A stretch of 64,000 nt of DNA from Tateyamaria omphalii (lineage in GTDB: Bacteria > Pseudomonadota > Alphaproteobacteria > Rhodobacterales > Rhodobacteraceae): positions 806,001-870,000 of the forward strand of contig NZ_CP019312.1 in the NCBI RefSeq assembly GCF_001969365.1, read 5' to 3'. Positions 63,062-64,000 of the stretch are shown here, in pieces. The position numbers and the translations under genes were made by a program. Under the pieces are notes generated by a model that had not been told where the DNA came from, did not search any database, and was given only the letters and a program-made list of their open reading frames with translations. Every line of letters begins with the position of its first letter. Position 1 is the stretch's first letter.

Positions 63062-64000
63062 ATGAAAGTTATTCTGCACATTGGGGCACACCGGACCGGA
63101 ACGACGTCCTTTCAGGCCTATATTCGACAGAATGCGGACTTCATGCGGTCGCGTCGCATCGGGTTCTGGGGCCCTCTGCGCACGCGCAAGGGTTTGCTCT
63201 CGGGCATCCAGCCTTCCTTTGCCTCGACGCCGAAATCTGCCCGTAGGGCGCGGGGGCGGGTGCATTTGAACCTGCACAAAGCCGAGCGGAACGGCACCAA
63301 AACGCTGCTCGTCTCGGACGAGAACATGATCGGCACGATGCGCCGCAATATGCGCAAGCGGTCGCTCTATGATGATGTGGGCGAAAGGATGTCGCGTTAC
63401 TCTGCGGCCTTTGACGGGCGTATCGACACGGTCGTCATCTCAGTGCGGTCGCTGAACCACTACTGGAACTCGGTTGCCGCTTATTGCGTCGCGCGCGGTC
63501 ACACAATGCTGGAACCTGATCAACGGTTGCGCATCGCGTTTGGGCCACGCACGTGGCGGGATGCTATAGCCGATGTGGCATGCGCGGTACCGGGTGCACG
63601 CATCGTCGTCGTACCCTTCGAACGTACCGCTGGCCGTCCGGATGCGATGTTTCAGGCGCTCACAGGCCTGCATGGTCCACGAACCGCAGCCGAAACCTGG
63701 CTGAACCGATCGCCGAGTGTACCACAACTGCGCGAACTGCTGGCCGAGCGCGGCGACAACCCCAACCTGATACGGGGGGCGTCCGAACGGTGGACTCCAT
63801 TCGACCCCGCCGCAAGCGCTGCCATGCGCGAGGCATATCTGGACGATATTCACTGGCTGACTGCCGGTGCCGAAGGACTAGCAACACTGACAGAGGATTT
63901 GGGCCAGAGAGGAGCGGGGCAAACCCTGCCGCATGGCCCGCTGACAAGAGGACATGGACATGACAACCAAGAAAGACGAATGGCAGACCCTCGCGGAGGG
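63062..64000 (+). CDS. sulfotransferase-like protein, C-terminus outside window
   Basis: 313 codons visible, no stop. The N-terminus MKVILHIGAHRTGTTSFQAY carries the PAPS 5'-phosphosulfate-binding loop HRTGTTS. VVISVRSLNHYWNS fits the PAPS 3'-phosphate-binding region. It probably sulfates a glycan or other small acceptor, which cannot be named. It overlaps the predicted next gene near the window end, which suggests that its stop lies soon after 64000. The position within the methylmalonyl-CoA region is odd for such an enzyme. Confidence 0.78.
   Translation, partial: MKVILHIGAHRTGTTSFQAYIRQNADFMRSRRIGFWGPLRTRKGLLSGIQPSFASTPKSARRARGRVHLNLHKAERNGTKTLLVSDENMIGTMRRNMRKRSLYDDVGERMSRYSAAFDGRIDTVVISVRSLNHYWNSVAAYCVARGHTMLEPDQRLRIAFGPRTWRDAIADVACAVPGARIVVVPFERTAGRPDAMFQALTGLHGPRTAAETWLNRSPSVPQLRELLAERGDNPNLIRGASERWTPFDPAASAAMREAYLDDIHWLTAGAEGLATLTEDLGQRGAGQTLPHGPLTRGHGHDNQERRMADPRGG
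63960..64000 (+). CDS. first codons of probable methylmalonyl-CoA mutase
   Basis: The ATG at 63960 begins MTTKKDEWQTLAE, like the N-terminus of methylmalonyl-CoA mutases, which follow propionyl-CoA carboxylase in the pathway and are often linked to pccBA in Rhodobacterales. AAGAGG lies 5 bases upstream. Only 13 residues are visible, so the call leans on context. It would overlap the end of the sulfotransferase-like frame. Confidence 0.55.
   Translation, partial: MTTKKDEWQTLAE

Overview
The window is GC-rich chromosomal DNA of an alphaproteobacterium, most likely Rhodobacterales (Roseobacter group). The grounds are protein families rather than a 16S gene: ScfR/PccR-type control of propionyl-CoA carboxylase, a betI-betC-transporter-betB-betA cluster with choline sulfatase, a DUF1127/LysR pair, a DUF4174 protein and an alphaproteobacterial-type RNase P RNA. 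I saw no tRNA or rRNA gene, transposase, integrase, phage structural gene or CRISPR array.

Layout. 1-6.1 kb: a truncated RsuA/RluB-type pseudouridine synthase, tadA, a UPF0173 hydrolase, a ceramidase-like membrane protein, gatC-gatA, an Excalibur lipoprotein and an AmpD-like amidase. 6.2-7.8 kb: rnpB with a perfect 12-bp P1 helix, rpmG (L33) and a GNAT pair. 8.2-14.6 kb: a Bax-inhibitor-1 protein, a DUF1127/LysR divergent pair, an XRE regulator, a HisN-type phosphatase, an 8-oxoguanine-deaminase-like gene broken by a one-base frameshift, and guanine deaminase. 14.7-28.1 kb: mgtE, 5-FTHF cyclo-ligase, a YmdB-type phosphoesterase, transporters (DMT, two SLC13/TrkA-C proteins, a bile-acid:Na symporter family protein), a nucleotidyltransferase, an FAD dehydrogenase and yebC.

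28.5-42.2 kb is the part I cannot assign to a known system. Eight closely packed co-oriented genes encode: a 769-aa beta-rich protein; a 322-aa protein that might have an ABBA/PT-barrel fold; a 1256-aa protein (probable beta-propeller, Ig-like domain, amphipathic helices, hydrophobic C-terminus); an endonuclease/exonuclease/phosphatase-fold enzyme with a CxxxCxxC motif; a 216-aa unknown; a winged-helix/TPR regulator; a PAP2/vanadium-haloperoxidase-fold enzyme whose N-terminus is eleven perfect Ser-Gly-Phe triplets; and a subtilisin-like protease with no signal peptide. A strong intrinsic terminator divides the cluster into a three-gene and a five-gene block.

42.4-51.3 kb: a small protein, a LysE exporter, a DMT exporter, then glycine betaine synthesis from choline-O-sulfate and choline (betI, betC, a short BCCT-like membrane protein, betB, betA). 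There is a palindrome in front of betI and a highly structured spacer between betB and betA. 51.3-64 kb: a secreted SNase-like protein, then the propionyl-CoA/methylmalonyl-CoA region: pccR, an MFS exporter, pccB, several small proteins (two of them lipoproteins), pccA, a DUF4174 protein, a sulfotransferase-like gene, and the first codons of what looks like methylmalonyl-CoA mutase. TTTGCAAA-type sites lie in front of both pccR and pccB, as expected for PccR control.
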